A stretch of 64,000 nt of DNA from Leptospira congkakensis (GTDB lineage: Bacteria > Spirochaetota > Leptospiria > Leptospirales > Leptospiraceae). Positions 46,397 through 54,936 of this stretch are shown in pieces; within the stretch, counting starts at the first letter, position 1, and each line of letters opens with the position of its first letter. The position numbers were made by a program, and so were the translations under genes. The DNA is taken from assembly GCF_004770265.1 (NCBI RefSeq), contig NZ_RQGQ01000004.1, positions 248,001-312,000 on the forward strand, in the 5' to 3' direction. Under the pieces are notes generated by a model. It did no database searches, was not told the origin of the DNA, and saw only the letters and a program-made list of their open reading frames with translations.

Positions 46397-47488
46397 GAGG
46401 AGTTCGCGAATGGTCGCAAGTAGTTTTCCATTTTCTTCTGGGGTTCCAATGGTGATACGCACGTAATCTTTGGAGATTCCGTTTGAAAAATAACGGATCA
46501 AAATATTTTTATCTTTCAATTGCAAATACAAACTCTCTGGTGAAACACCTAACTTTGGTTTGCAGAATAAAAAATTGGTAGAGGAGTCTGGGATCAAAAA
46601 ACCAAGAGATTCCAATTCTTTTTTTAGTTTTGTCCTTTCTGAAATGACTAGAGTTCGTTTTTCCAAAAAGTATTCTTTGTCTGCATAAGAGGCTTCCGCC
46701 ACAACTTGTTCCAAAATTCCTACATTATAAGAATCCTTTAGTTTGCGAATCCAAGAGATCACTTCAAGAGATCCTACAAGATAACCCACACGGAGTCCAG
46801 CCAAAGCATAGGATTTAGAAAAAGTACGAGAGACTACTAAGTTCGGATGGTTTCCTATCTCAGACATCAAACTAGAGTTTGGTTCTGTGAAATCTATGTA
46901 GGCTTCATCGGATAAAACAATACCGTGAAAATTTTTGACCAAGTTAAGAAGTTTTTCTTTTGGTTCTTCTACACCTGTCGGAGCATTGGGGTGAGCAAAA
47001 CAAAGTAACTTTCCCTGTTCTTTTCCTAAAGCCTCAAAATCAAAATGTAAGTCGGACTTTAGTGGAACTGCTTTGTACGTAGCACCCACCATCATCTGTT
47101 CTGTTAGAACCGGATAGAAGGAATAAGTCGGGTCAGGCGCCACAACCACATCGTTTGGGCCAATTAGGGCTTGAAATAACAAACGTAAGGCTTCATCAGA
47201 CCCGTTTGTCACCAAAATTTGATCTGGATCTAAATCATAATCTTTTGCGATGAGTTCTTGTAACTTCCTTCCATGGTAGTTGGGATACTTTCGCAAAACA
47301 CCTGTTTCTAAAACTTTTTCTACGGCTTCTTTAATTTTAGGAGAAGGTGGGTAGGGGTTTTCGTTGGTATTGAGTTTGATAGTGGAGGTAGAAAGCCCTG
47401 GTTGTTCTCCTGGAGTATAAGGTTTGAAGGCAGGTAGTTCCTTACGTACCAGTGATTTCATCGAAAATAGATTGGTTTGTGTTGTCAT
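46394..47488 (-). CDS. hisC: Histidinol-phosphate aminotransferase
   Basis: 364 residues, PLP fold type I. LNTNENPYPPSPKI at the N-terminus, VTNGSDEALRLLFQ, DPTYSFYP, LSDEAYIDF and the PLP-lysine region SRTFSKSYALAGLRVGY are typical of HisC. It converts imidazole-acetol phosphate to histidinol phosphate. It lies 4 bp after leuA and probably shares its transcript. A wider aminotransferase role is possible, but this family match is good. Confidence 0.93.
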   Translation of the reverse strand: MTTQTNLFSMKSLVRKELPAFKPYTPGEQPGLSTSTIKLNTNENPYPPSPKIKEAVEKVLETGVLRKYPNYHGRKLQELIAKDYDLDPDQILVTNGSDEALRLLFQALIGPNDVVVAPDPTYSFYPVLTEQMMVGATYKAVPLKSDLHFDFEALGKEQGKLLCFAHPNAPTGVEEPKEKLLNLVKNFHGIVLSDEAYIDFTEPNSSLMSEIGNHPNLVVSRTFSKSYALAGLRVGYLVGSLEVISWIRKLKDSYNVGILEQVVAEASYADKEYFLEKRTLVISERTKLKKELESLGFLIPDSSTNFLFCKPKLGVSPESLYLQLKDKNILIRYFSNGISKDYVRITIGTPEENGKLLATIRELL

Positions 47489-47492
47489 TGGA

Positions 47493-48995
47493 TTACAACC
47501 GGTTCAAGGCATTGATATAGGCTTTGGCACAGGCTTCAATGATGTCTGTGGAATCACCTTTCCCAACCACTCGGCGTTCTCCGTCTTCTAAGGTAACAGA
47601 AGCCTCTGCCATCGCATCCGTTCCTTCGGTTACCGGTGAAATCACAAGTCTAGAGAGAAGTGGAGAAAGGCCAGTGACTTGGCCTATTGCTTTAAAGATA
47701 CTATCCACTGGGCCATCACCATGTGCTTCGCCTTGTTTCACTTCTCCCTTGATTTGGAGAGAGATTTTGGAATTTGGAGTTTGGTTGGATCCTGTATTTT
47801 GTTCAAAAGACAAGAGTCGATATTTTTCGTCTACTTGGGATCTACTGATTTCTGCTTGGAAAAGGGCTGCGATGTCCTCATCAAAGACTTCCTTTTTTTT
47901 ATCAGCAATCTCGAGGAATCTGTTATAGGCATTGTCGATTTCTTCTGGTTTGGGATCGAAACCCATACGAATGACACGGTCTTTAAAACCCGCGCGACCG
48001 GAGTGGCGTCCAAGAACCATACGATTGGATTTGAGTCCCACGGATTCGGGGGTCATAATTTCATAGGTTTGTCTGTTTTTGATCACACCATCTTGGTGGA
48101 TTCCTGATTCATGTGCAAAGGCATTGGCACCCACAATGGCTTTGTTAGGTTGAACTACCATTCCTGTGATGGTTTTTACCAAATGAGAACCACGAGTAAT
48201 GAGAGTGGAATCAATTTTTGTTTCCACACCGAAAGCATCCTTTCTTGTTTTGAGAGCCATGACCACTTCTTCCATGGCTGTGTTTCCAGCTCGCTCACCG
48301 ATTCCGTTGATGGTACATTCAATTTGACGACCGCCCGCAAGGACAGTGGCGAGTGAGTTGGCAACAGCAAGTCCTAGATCGTTATGGCAGTGCGCCGAAA
48401 AAATGACCTTGTCGGCTCCTTTCACTTCTTTTTTTAAGAAACGAAATAGATCCATATATTCTTGTGGAGTGGTATAACCTACTGTATCTGGAATGTTGAT
48501 GGTAGTAGCACCTTCTTCAATCACAGCTTCGACTAACTCTCGTAAGAATTTCCATTCAGAGCGAGTTGCATCTTCCGGTGAAAATTCTACATCAGTCACA
48601 AAGTCCCTTGCCATTTTTACGGCAAGTCTTGCCATCTCTAACACTTCTGATGGAGACTTACCCAATTTATGTTTCATATGGATGGGAGAGGAGGCAATGA
48701 AGGTATGAATTCGTTTTTGTTTGGCTGGTTTTAATGCATCACGTGCTGCTTCCAAATCCGGACGAAGGGCACGAGCCAGTCCGCAAATGATGGGACCTTC
48801 AATTTCCCGAGAAATCCGTTCTACCGCTTTGAATTGTACAGGGGAAGAAACTGGGAATCCAGCTTCGATGATATCCACTTTCATACGGGCTAGGTGTTGG
48901 GCAATTTCCACCTTTTCATCTTCGCTCATAGCGGCCCCGGGGCATTGTTCCCCGTCCCTTAGTGTGGTATCAAATATGCGTACGTAATCTTCCAT
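47493..48995 (-). CDS. leuA: 2-isopropylmalate synthase
   Basis: 500 residues. The HMGL-like barrel begins VRIFDTTLRDGEQCPGAAM and has SAHCHNDLGLAVAN with metal His residues and GIGERAGNTAMEEVVMAL. HESGIHQDGVIK follows. A C-terminal LeuA allosteric domain (about 395-500) contains GEAHGDGPVDSIFKAI and ATVTLED-like strands. It starts leucine synthesis from 2-oxoisovalerate and acetyl-CoA. Citramalate synthase (CimA) is a close relative present in Leptospira; the full allosteric domain and ~500 length fit LeuA better. Confidence 0.9.
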   Translation of the reverse strand: MEDYVRIFDTTLRDGEQCPGAAMSEDEKVEIAQHLARMKVDIIEAGFPVSSPVQFKAVERISREIEGPIICGLARALRPDLEAARDALKPAKQKRIHTFIASSPIHMKHKLGKSPSEVLEMARLAVKMARDFVTDVEFSPEDATRSEWKFLRELVEAVIEEGATTINIPDTVGYTTPQEYMDLFRFLKKEVKGADKVIFSAHCHNDLGLAVANSLATVLAGGRQIECTINGIGERAGNTAMEEVVMALKTRKDAFGVETKIDSTLITRGSHLVKTITGMVVQPNKAIVGANAFAHESGIHQDGVIKNRQTYEIMTPESVGLKSNRMVLGRHSGRAGFKDRVIRMGFDPKPEEIDNAYNRFLEIADKKKEVFDEDIAALFQAEISRSQVDEKYRLLSFEQNTGSNQTPNSKISLQIKGEVKQGEAHGDGPVDSIFKAIGQVTGLSPLLSRLVISPVTEGTDAMAEASVTLEDGERRVVGKGDSTDIIEACAKAYINALNRL

Positions 48996-49019
48996 CTACT
49001 TCCAGATCATACGTTCGCT

Positions 49020-50381
49020 TCACTCTGTCAAGTGCGTATGGAACGCACCTGTGATCCAGTGGTAGGGTTTCCCATCTTTGTCGACAGGAATCGGAGCCCG
49101 TCTGCCTTCTGTCCAAAACCGGATGGGTTTTTCTAAGTCATAAGATACTTCTGTTTGGAGGATTCCTGAAAAATAAACCTTGGTTTTCTCTCTGGGAAAT
49201 GGCAACGACCAAAGAATCCCCGTAAGTAAAAAAAGGAGGGTTGTGAGAACTTTGGGATTTAGGATTTTCGTGTGAGTACCGAGAGCCCAGGTGATTCCTA
49301 GAAGACCAAAAAACAGAAGGGGAAACAAATACCGGATCGGGTAAGGATGGAGGTAAGTGAATCTTCCTACAAGGAGGAGGAGGCCTAAGAGAACTGGAAA
49401 AAACACAATAAGCAAATGGCGATTCAGTTTGGGAAACTTGGTAAAACTAATGAAGACGAAACCAAGTAAGAGAAGAATGGATTTTCCTTGGTAAAAAATA
49501 TGTTTCGAAAAATCCCAGAGATAAGTCCCCGAAAGTTGTAAGATTTCTGAGGCTTCCAGTCCTTCCAGATAGGCAAACAAAATCTGAAAGCTACTGGGAA
49601 TGGATACGACTGTCCGTAGCCCGAATGATATAAGTTCAGAAAGCAGAAGAAAAAAGAAAGTCAGGATCCAAAACTTCTGATTCCGAAAGTATGAAATTCT
49701 TTCGGCGAATGGTAAGTCTCCATCCCAAATGCGAACCACAAAAAAAGAAATCACCCCGACGAGAAAAGAAAATCGATCTGAAATATAAAGTAATACAAAA
49801 CTAAAGAAAAAAAAGAAAACCATGGGTAGTGGTAAAAAGGAATTTGGATAACGATTTTTTTTATCTTTATCGATTAACAAGGAGTAAAGATAAAGAGTGA
49901 GTAGGAGTGAAAAAAAGAAACCAGTACTATGATGAGCCCCCGCTAAAAAATAAACCAAGGGGAGAGGTTTGTCTTCTGCAAAATATCCGCAAAGAGAGAA
50001 AAAAATAAAAAGGATTTCTAAGAGATAAAGAAATTGGAATGACCTTGTTTGGTTCGTATACTTCGATAGAAAAATAAAAATTCCAAAGAAAACCAAAAAC
50101 ATTTGGATGGTTCCGTAAACACTGGGAAGATACAAAAAGGGAAACACTGGATAAAGAATTAGATAGATAAAAAGATCAGGAAAAAAATAGGGAGATGGGG
50201 GCAAATACCAATGTCCAATCCCAAGCCCTGTGACTATATCCTTTAGAAACAATGGAAGATACAATTGGTCTGCTGAATGAAGTGGTTCGAAATAAATAGT
50301 TTCGCATAACGTAAAATTGGCGACGCTAGAGATGAAAAAAAATATAAAATAGGAAAGAATCGATGGAGAACGGGGAAACAT
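49020..50381 (-). CDS. Unknown polytopic membrane protein
   Basis: 453 residues with about ten to twelve membrane helices and many Phe and Tyr. An acidic, aromatic loop comes after helix 1 (ETIYFEPLHSADQLYLPLFLKDI), a layout like GT-C glycosyltransferases and their relatives, where catalysis lies in the first periplasmic loop (weak inference). The C-terminal 60 residues are soluble. It lies 24 bp before leuA on the same strand. Its first 19 coding bases overlap the divergent VOC-like gene. Confidence 0.8.
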   Translation of the reverse strand: MFPRSPSILSYFIFFFISSVANFTLCETIYFEPLHSADQLYLPLFLKDIVTGLGIGHWYLPPSPYFFPDLFIYLILYPVFPFLYLPSVYGTIQMFLVFFGIFIFLSKYTNQTRSFQFLYLLEILFIFFSLCGYFAEDKPLPLVYFLAGAHHSTGFFFSLLLTLYLYSLLIDKDKKNRYPNSFLPLPMVFFFFFSFVLLYISDRFSFLVGVISFFVVRIWDGDLPFAERISYFRNQKFWILTFFFLLLSELISFGLRTVVSIPSSFQILFAYLEGLEASEILQLSGTYLWDFSKHIFYQGKSILLLLGFVFISFTKFPKLNRHLLIVFFPVLLGLLLLVGRFTYLHPYPIRYLFPLLFFGLLGITWALGTHTKILNPKVLTTLLFLLTGILWSLPFPREKTKVYFSGILQTEVSYDLEKPIRFWTEGRRAPIPVDKDGKPYHWITGAFHTHLTE

Positions 50382-50719
50382 TGGATTTACAATTTTACTC
50401 TATCAACTTAGACGGAGGGGAAAATACTAGCCTTCCCGCTCGGTTTTACCAATCGTTTTTAGGGGGGACTCTCCTAAAAGAAAGTTTTGGCCACTCGGAG
50501 TTACAATTGGCTTCTGGAGAAAGGATTGTATTCTCTAAAAACACAGAACATTGTCCGGTACACCCAGGAACCATCACCATTCGTTGTGATCACTCAACCG
50601 CAACGCACCCGAAAGTTTCCTCTTTGAAACTAGTCCAATCAATCCCTAAGAAAAATTATTCTTTATATGAGGATCCTTGGGGGAATTGGGTTTGGATTTA
50701 TTTTTTGGATTCTAAATAA
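50363..50719 (+). CDS. VOC (glyoxalase)-like small protein
   Basis: 118 residues. The order of strands and the end YSLYEDPWGNWVWIYFL resemble one VOC module (compare DPDGN-x-I-E-L). The start FYSINLDGGENTSLPARFYQSFLGG also fits the F-Y-x-x-x-L-G element. Metal ligands cannot be fixed by eye. ATG 50363 has AGGA eight bases upstream; TTG 50381 is also in frame and would remove the overlap with the divergent membrane gene. Its 3' end overlaps the GDPD gene by 22 bp. Confidence 0.65.
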   Translation: MENGETLDLQFYSINLDGGENTSLPARFYQSFLGGTLLKESFGHSELQLASGERIVFSKNTEHCPVHPGTITIRCDHSTATHPKVSSLKLVQSIPKKNYSLYEDPWGNWVWIYFLDSK

Positions 50720-51468
50720 GATGCCAATTGGTCGGGAAAATCGGTGATGAGACCGGCCACTCCTGCATTCAGTAACTCTTTCCATTCCACTTCCGTATTG
50801 GTCGTGTAAGGAATCACTAGAAGGGATTTTTCTTTTAAACCTTCCACAAACTCTTTGGAACAAGCGGACAAGTGTGGGAGGATCAAATCCGGCTCATAGT
50901 CCATATAATTCTTGTTTAGCGAATCTCCCTTTTCGATGAGAAGACCTCGTAAAACTTCTGGTTCTTCCTGTCTGATGAGATCCACAAGGTCCCAGTCAAA
51001 ACTACTCACCCAAATACGATTGGTTAGTTTGTATTTCCGAATCAGTTTCACAAGAGCGAGGGCGAGAGCCTTTCTTTCTTCTGGATTTCCTTCGCTCTTC
51101 ATTTCAATATCGAAGACTGTGGTTTCGGGGAGGGTTTGGATGATTTGGGAGAGTGTGGGAATTTGTTCTCCTTCAAAGGCTTCATCAAAAAAACTCCCCG
51201 CATCGAGTTCTGCTAAATCGCGATATTTATATTCAGAGACTTTTCCTTCACCATCAGTCGTACGATCCACCGTAAAGTCGTGGATGACAACAAGTTCACC
51301 CGAAGCACAAAGCATGGTATCCAATTCAAAAAAACTTGTGGATTCCGCTCCCACAAGAAAAGACACAAGTGTGTTCTCGGGTGCAAGCCCACGTGCACCA
51401 CGGTGTCCAATATTTGCCGGTTTATTTCCTAAAATGGATTTTAATCTTTCGATTCGTGGTTGGAACAT
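50698..51468 (-). CDS. Glycerophosphodiester phosphodiesterase
   Basis: 256 residues, TIM-barrel GDPD family. NIGHRGARGLAPENTLVSF has the catalytic His and Arg. FFELDTMLCASGELVVIHDFTVDRTTDG holds the metal acids Glu and Asp and the second His. The late GVAGLITDFPDQLASYL is typical too. It cleaves glycerophosphodiesters to glycerol-3-phosphate and an alcohol. No signal peptide, so cytoplasmic (UgpQ-like). It lies 9 bp after the queuosine transporter gene in the same operon. Confidence 0.93.
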   Translation of the reverse strand: MFQPRIERLKSILGNKPANIGHRGARGLAPENTLVSFLVGAESTSFFELDTMLCASGELVVIHDFTVDRTTDGEGKVSEYKYRDLAELDAGSFFDEAFEGEQIPTLSQIIQTLPETTVFDIEMKSEGNPEERKALALALVKLIRKYKLTNRIWVSSFDWDLVDLIRQEEPEVLRGLLIEKGDSLNKNYMDYEPDLILPHLSACSKEFVEGLKEKSLLVIPYTTNTEVEWKELLNAGVAGLITDFPDQLASYLESKK

Positions 51469-51477
51469 AGTTTTTAC

Positions 51478-52188
51478 CTACCCTGGTTGGATGGTCGATT
51501 CCAACCCTTCTTCTTCCATAGCCGAACGAAACATTTGGTTTTTCAATGTTTCCCCTAAATAACGATCAATATAGATATGAATGGCATAGAGAAGTGGTGT
51601 GATGAGGATGGCCACTCCCAATTTATAAAGAAAGTTGGTATTGGCAATAGAGATGAGTTTGGATACTGGATGGTATTTACCAAGCGCAATGAAGATCACC
51701 ACATAAGAGTCAATGAGTTGAGAAATGATGGTGGAACCTGTGGCACGAAGCCAAATATGTTTTCCTCCCGTTTTTTTACGAAGGAAATGAAAGGTATGGA
51801 GGTCGATCATCTGACCAATCACATAAGCGATGATGGAACCAAGGATCACAAGGCCGGAATTGGCAAACACGCGTTCGAAGGAAGCATCATCAATGGGCGA
51901 CTCAGGGCTTGCGGGAATTTGGATATCGATCACAATGAGGAGATAAGCAAACCCAAGCATTACCATTCCCAGAAAGGTTGTGGCCCGTACAACTTTGCGA
52001 CCATAATACTCATTCAAAAGATCGGTGATGATAAAGGTAACTGGAAAAGGGATAACCCCCATAGTCATCGTGAATCCGAAGGCAAAAAATAATTTACTAC
52101 CGGTAAGTTCGGCTAAAAGGAGAAAGGTGAGAAAAAAACTGAGAAGAACCGTATAAAGAATCACCGGTTTTTGTTTGAGAACATGCAT
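51478..52188 (-). CDS. Queuosine precursor transporter (YhhQ/VUT family)
   Basis: 236 residues with about six membrane helices. LTGSKLFFAFGFTMTMGVIPFPVTFIITDLLNEYYGRKVVR is the family signature in sections, notably the P-x-x-F-x-x-T-D-x-x-x-E-x-Y-G motif. RATGSTIISQLIDSYVVIFIAL is the second. It takes up preQ0 or preQ1 for tRNA modification. I looked for a preQ1 riboswitch upstream and found none; only a 5-bp hairpin (52222-52226 with 52234-52238) is present. Confidence 0.9.
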   Translation of the reverse strand: MHVLKQKPVILYTVLLSFFLTFLLLAELTGSKLFFAFGFTMTMGVIPFPVTFIITDLLNEYYGRKVVRATTFLGMVMLGFAYLLIVIDIQIPASPESPIDDASFERVFANSGLVILGSIIAYVIGQMIDLHTFHFLRKKTGGKHIWLRATGSTIISQLIDSYVVIFIALGKYHPVSKLISIANTNFLYKLGVAILITPLLYAIHIYIDRYLGETLKNQMFRSAMEEEGLESTIQPG

Positions 52189-52332
52189 AGATATCTTTTT
52201 CCTTTCTTTTTAATTTCGACTAGGAGAGAATCCCTCCTAAAAAATTATGGGATGAGAAATAGGTAGTGAGTGATCCCAATATTCTCTACTCTTTTTTTAT
52301 CATACGATCGATAATCATACTAGAAGTAATTT

Positions 52333-53895
52333 ATGTCCGAATCAGAAAACCCATCCACACCCAAACGTCCGCTGTCCAATGCAGCTAAATATACACTATT
52401 ATTTGCCTCTTGGGTATTCCTTTCTGCTATCTCCTTTTATTTAGGAATGAATTTGATCCAAAATGATGGAACTGCTCTTGTTTTAAAAGATACTGCCAAA
52501 GCAGGAAATGCCAATCCTAGTGTTGTGGAAGCATCCACGCCTTCTCTTGGTACCCCATCTGAGATGGAAACCAAAGAGAGTGGAGAGAACCAAACCATAG
52601 AAGAATCGGCGGAATTACCTAATTTTCTTCCCGACGAAAATGTTTCGTTTCGTTCTTCTGCTTGGTCTACCGATTGGACCGCCATGAAAAAAACGGTTCA
52701 TCTTTATAATGAAATCCATCCGTTTATTTATACAATGAAAGGTGGACTTTCCAATAATGGAGAGTTGATTTCTAGTTGGTCGAGTACTTCTAGAAAAGAA
52801 AGAGTCCAGGAACTTCGTGTTTTAAACCCAAATGTGAAAATCATACCGACCATCTTTCGTTGGGAAAATCCAAAAGAAAAAATCCAAGAAAACATTGGAA
52901 TGGGCGGAAGGAACGACATTCGTGACCACCACATCCAAGTGATTGTAAACGAAATTATGACTTATGGTTATGATGGGATTGATATCGATTACGAAGGAAT
53001 GTCTTGTGAGAAAAAGGAAAAGTTTGAAGAATTTTTTGTCCTTCTAGCTCGGGAAGTCCATAAAAAGGGAAAACTCATTTCGGTAGCGGTTCATCCTAAA
53101 ACTCCTGCAGAAAAGAGTAAAAAGAAAGAACTGAATTGCCGTGGTCTTTCCAAACCAATCGCTCTTGATTTCCGAGAAAATTGGAGAGGTCCTACCACTC
53201 ATGATTATGCTTTTCTCGCCAAACATGCGGACCGCGTAAAAATTATGGCTTACGAACTGCATCCAAGAAAATACCACAACCCGGGTCCTGGCCCGCAAGC
53301 TCCCAATGTTTGGTTAAAAGACATCATCACGTATGCTAAAAAAAGAGTGCCAACCCATAAACTCTATATGGCGATTCCCACTTATGGATATGACTGGGCT
53401 CTCAATTGTAAAGCATCCGCCAAAGCCATTTATCATTCCGATGCTCAAAGAATCAAAGCAGGGACACATAAAAATCGCCAACCAACGGATATCAATCGTA
53501 TCTTAAACGAAGAGAACAAAGTGGCAAATTGGAAAAACTTATCTAAGTTTGCTGACATCCATAAAAATCGTGCTTATGAAGATCCTTCCCTTTGGTATAC
53601 AAGTGGTGGATGTGACCGTGTTGCCTTTTATATGAACCGTAAAGCCTTCGAAGAGAAAATGACTCTCCTTCGTAAATATGATTTAGGTGGATTCTCTTTT
53701 TGGCAGCTTGTGACTGACAATGATCCAGAAATCAATGTGTATTTGAGTAAACTCGTCCAAGGCCAACTTCCTCCAGTAGAAAAAGCAAAAGAGGAAGAAG
53801 AACCAAAAGAAGAAACAACTCAAGCTGTTTCTGATACAAAAGAAAATCTAAAAGTTTCCGATTCTAAATCGAAAACCAAAACAAAAAAGTTTTAA
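52333..53895 (+). CDS. Membrane-anchored glycoside hydrolase family 18 protein
   Basis: 520 residues. A cytoplasmic tail of about 20 residues precedes one membrane helix (21-41). A low-complexity linker follows, then the GH18 barrel (about 105-470). The catalytic motif DGIDIDYE is complete at 214-221 with Glu221 as general acid. Further family parts are VKIMAYELHP and LYMAIPTYGYDW. The tail is Lys/Glu-rich. The YaaH-like GH18 group acts on peptidoglycan or chitin; a cell-wall substrate is likelier given the anchor (inference). It is followed by sua5 after 1 bp. Confidence 0.9.
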   Translation: MSESENPSTPKRPLSNAAKYTLLFASWVFLSAISFYLGMNLIQNDGTALVLKDTAKAGNANPSVVEASTPSLGTPSEMETKESGENQTIEESAELPNFLPDENVSFRSSAWSTDWTAMKKTVHLYNEIHPFIYTMKGGLSNNGELISSWSSTSRKERVQELRVLNPNVKIIPTIFRWENPKEKIQENIGMGGRNDIRDHHIQVIVNEIMTYGYDGIDIDYEGMSCEKKEKFEEFFVLLAREVHKKGKLISVAVHPKTPAEKSKKKELNCRGLSKPIALDFRENWRGPTTHDYAFLAKHADRVKIMAYELHPRKYHNPGPGPQAPNVWLKDIITYAKKRVPTHKLYMAIPTYGYDWALNCKASAKAIYHSDAQRIKAGTHKNRQPTDINRILNEENKVANWKNLSKFADIHKNRAYEDPSLWYTSGGCDRVAFYMNRKAFEEKMTLLRKYDLGGFSFWQLVTDNDPEINVYLSKLVQGQLPPVEKAKEEEEPKEETTQAVSDTKENLKVSDSKSKTKTKKF

Positions 53896-53896
53896 A

Positions 53897-54928
53897 ATGA
53901 AGACCTTAATCTCTTCGGATGTACGTTTGCTTGCGAACCTCATCCAAGAGGGAAAGGTGGTCATCTTTCCAACAGAAACCGTATATGGGATTGGGGCATC
54001 CACAAGAATGGAAGAGGCCTGTCGACGTGTTTATGAAATCAAAGGAAGACCGAAAGACAATCCCCTGATTGCCCATTTCCATTCTATTGAAGCCATTGAA
54101 GAGGTTTGTGTTTTAGGTGAACTTGGTCGGAAGTTATTCAAAAAATTTTCACCGGGGCCTCTCACTCTCATCCTTCCTAAAAAAGACAAATCACTTTTTC
54201 CAAAAGAATTGGACACTCTGGCAGTACGGATTCCCAAAAACCCCGTGATTCGCCATTGGATTGAACTATCTGGTGGGCCCATCTCAGCTCCCTCGGCCAA
54301 TCTATCTGGTCGGCCCTCTCTTACAAAACTAACTGATGTTGTGCGATACTTCGAAGGTAAGGTGGATGGGATTCTCATCGCAGAAGAACCAAGTTATGGA
54401 ATCGAGTCCACCGTAGTAAGCCTTGTGGGAGAAAATCCAACTCTCCTTCGCCCAGGTTCCATTGAATCGGAAGAACTAAAAAAATTGATCCCTGGCCTCG
54501 TTGTCCCCCATCTTTCCCAAACTTCTCCTGTTACTTCTGTTCCCTCTGTACCTTTAAGTCCAGGAACGAAATACAAACATTACGCACCGACAGCTATAGT
54601 GATTTTGGCATCTAGGGAGGAGTTTCTCCATAGTTTGGAAAAAGGGTTTGATCCCAAAGATACGGCTTGGATTGGTTTTTCCTTACAAGGTAAAGATAGA
54701 GAATATTCTTTGGCAAAAGAGATTCAACCAAATCAAGGAGATCGATCTGCTGACAATGAACATTTTTGTTTTGTTACAACTAATGAAGATTATGCGTCAA
54801 AACTTTATGCTTTTTTTGAAGCCTGTGATCTTGCCAAAATCCAAACCATCATTTGTGAAGTTCCAAAACTTGGGACTGGATGGGAAGGATTAATCAATCG
54901 TTTAGAAAAGGCATCCCTTAGAAAATAA
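53897..54928 (+). CDS. L-threonylcarbamoyladenylate synthase, Sua5 type
   Basis: 343 residues. An N-terminal YrdC domain (about 10-190) has GKVVIFPTETVYGIGAS, KGRPKDNPLIAHF and SAPSANLSGRPSLT. The C-terminal Sua5 domain begins after the linker SPGTKYKHYAPTA. It makes the intermediate of t6A modification of tRNA from threonine, bicarbonate and ATP. Length and domains match Sua5 rather than short TsaC. ATG at 53897 directly follows the GH18 stop. Confidence 0.95.
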   Translation: MKTLISSDVRLLANLIQEGKVVIFPTETVYGIGASTRMEEACRRVYEIKGRPKDNPLIAHFHSIEAIEEVCVLGELGRKLFKKFSPGPLTLILPKKDKSLFPKELDTLAVRIPKNPVIRHWIELSGGPISAPSANLSGRPSLTKLTDVVRYFEGKVDGILIAEEPSYGIESTVVSLVGENPTLLRPGSIESEELKKLIPGLVVPHLSQTSPVTSVPSVPLSPGTKYKHYAPTAIVILASREEFLHSLEKGFDPKDTAWIGFSLQGKDREYSLAKEIQPNQGDRSADNEHFCFVTTNEDYASKLYAFFEACDLAKIQTIICEVPKLGTGWEGLINRLEKASLRK

Positions 54929-54936
54929 AACAAAGT

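Noticed and set aside
48996..49019. Possible leader peptide or T-box before leuA
   Set aside because: Only 24 bases separate leuA from the upstream gene, too short for an attenuator.
51577..52092. 171-residue plus-strand frame
   Set aside because: Antisense shadow of the queuosine-precursor transporter; the His/Asn-rich composition mirrors hydrophobic codons.
52189..52332. Possible preQ1 riboswitch before the queuosine-precursor transporter
   Set aside because: The conserved preQ1-I stem and A-rich tail are not found; only a 5-bp hairpin near 52222-52238 is present.
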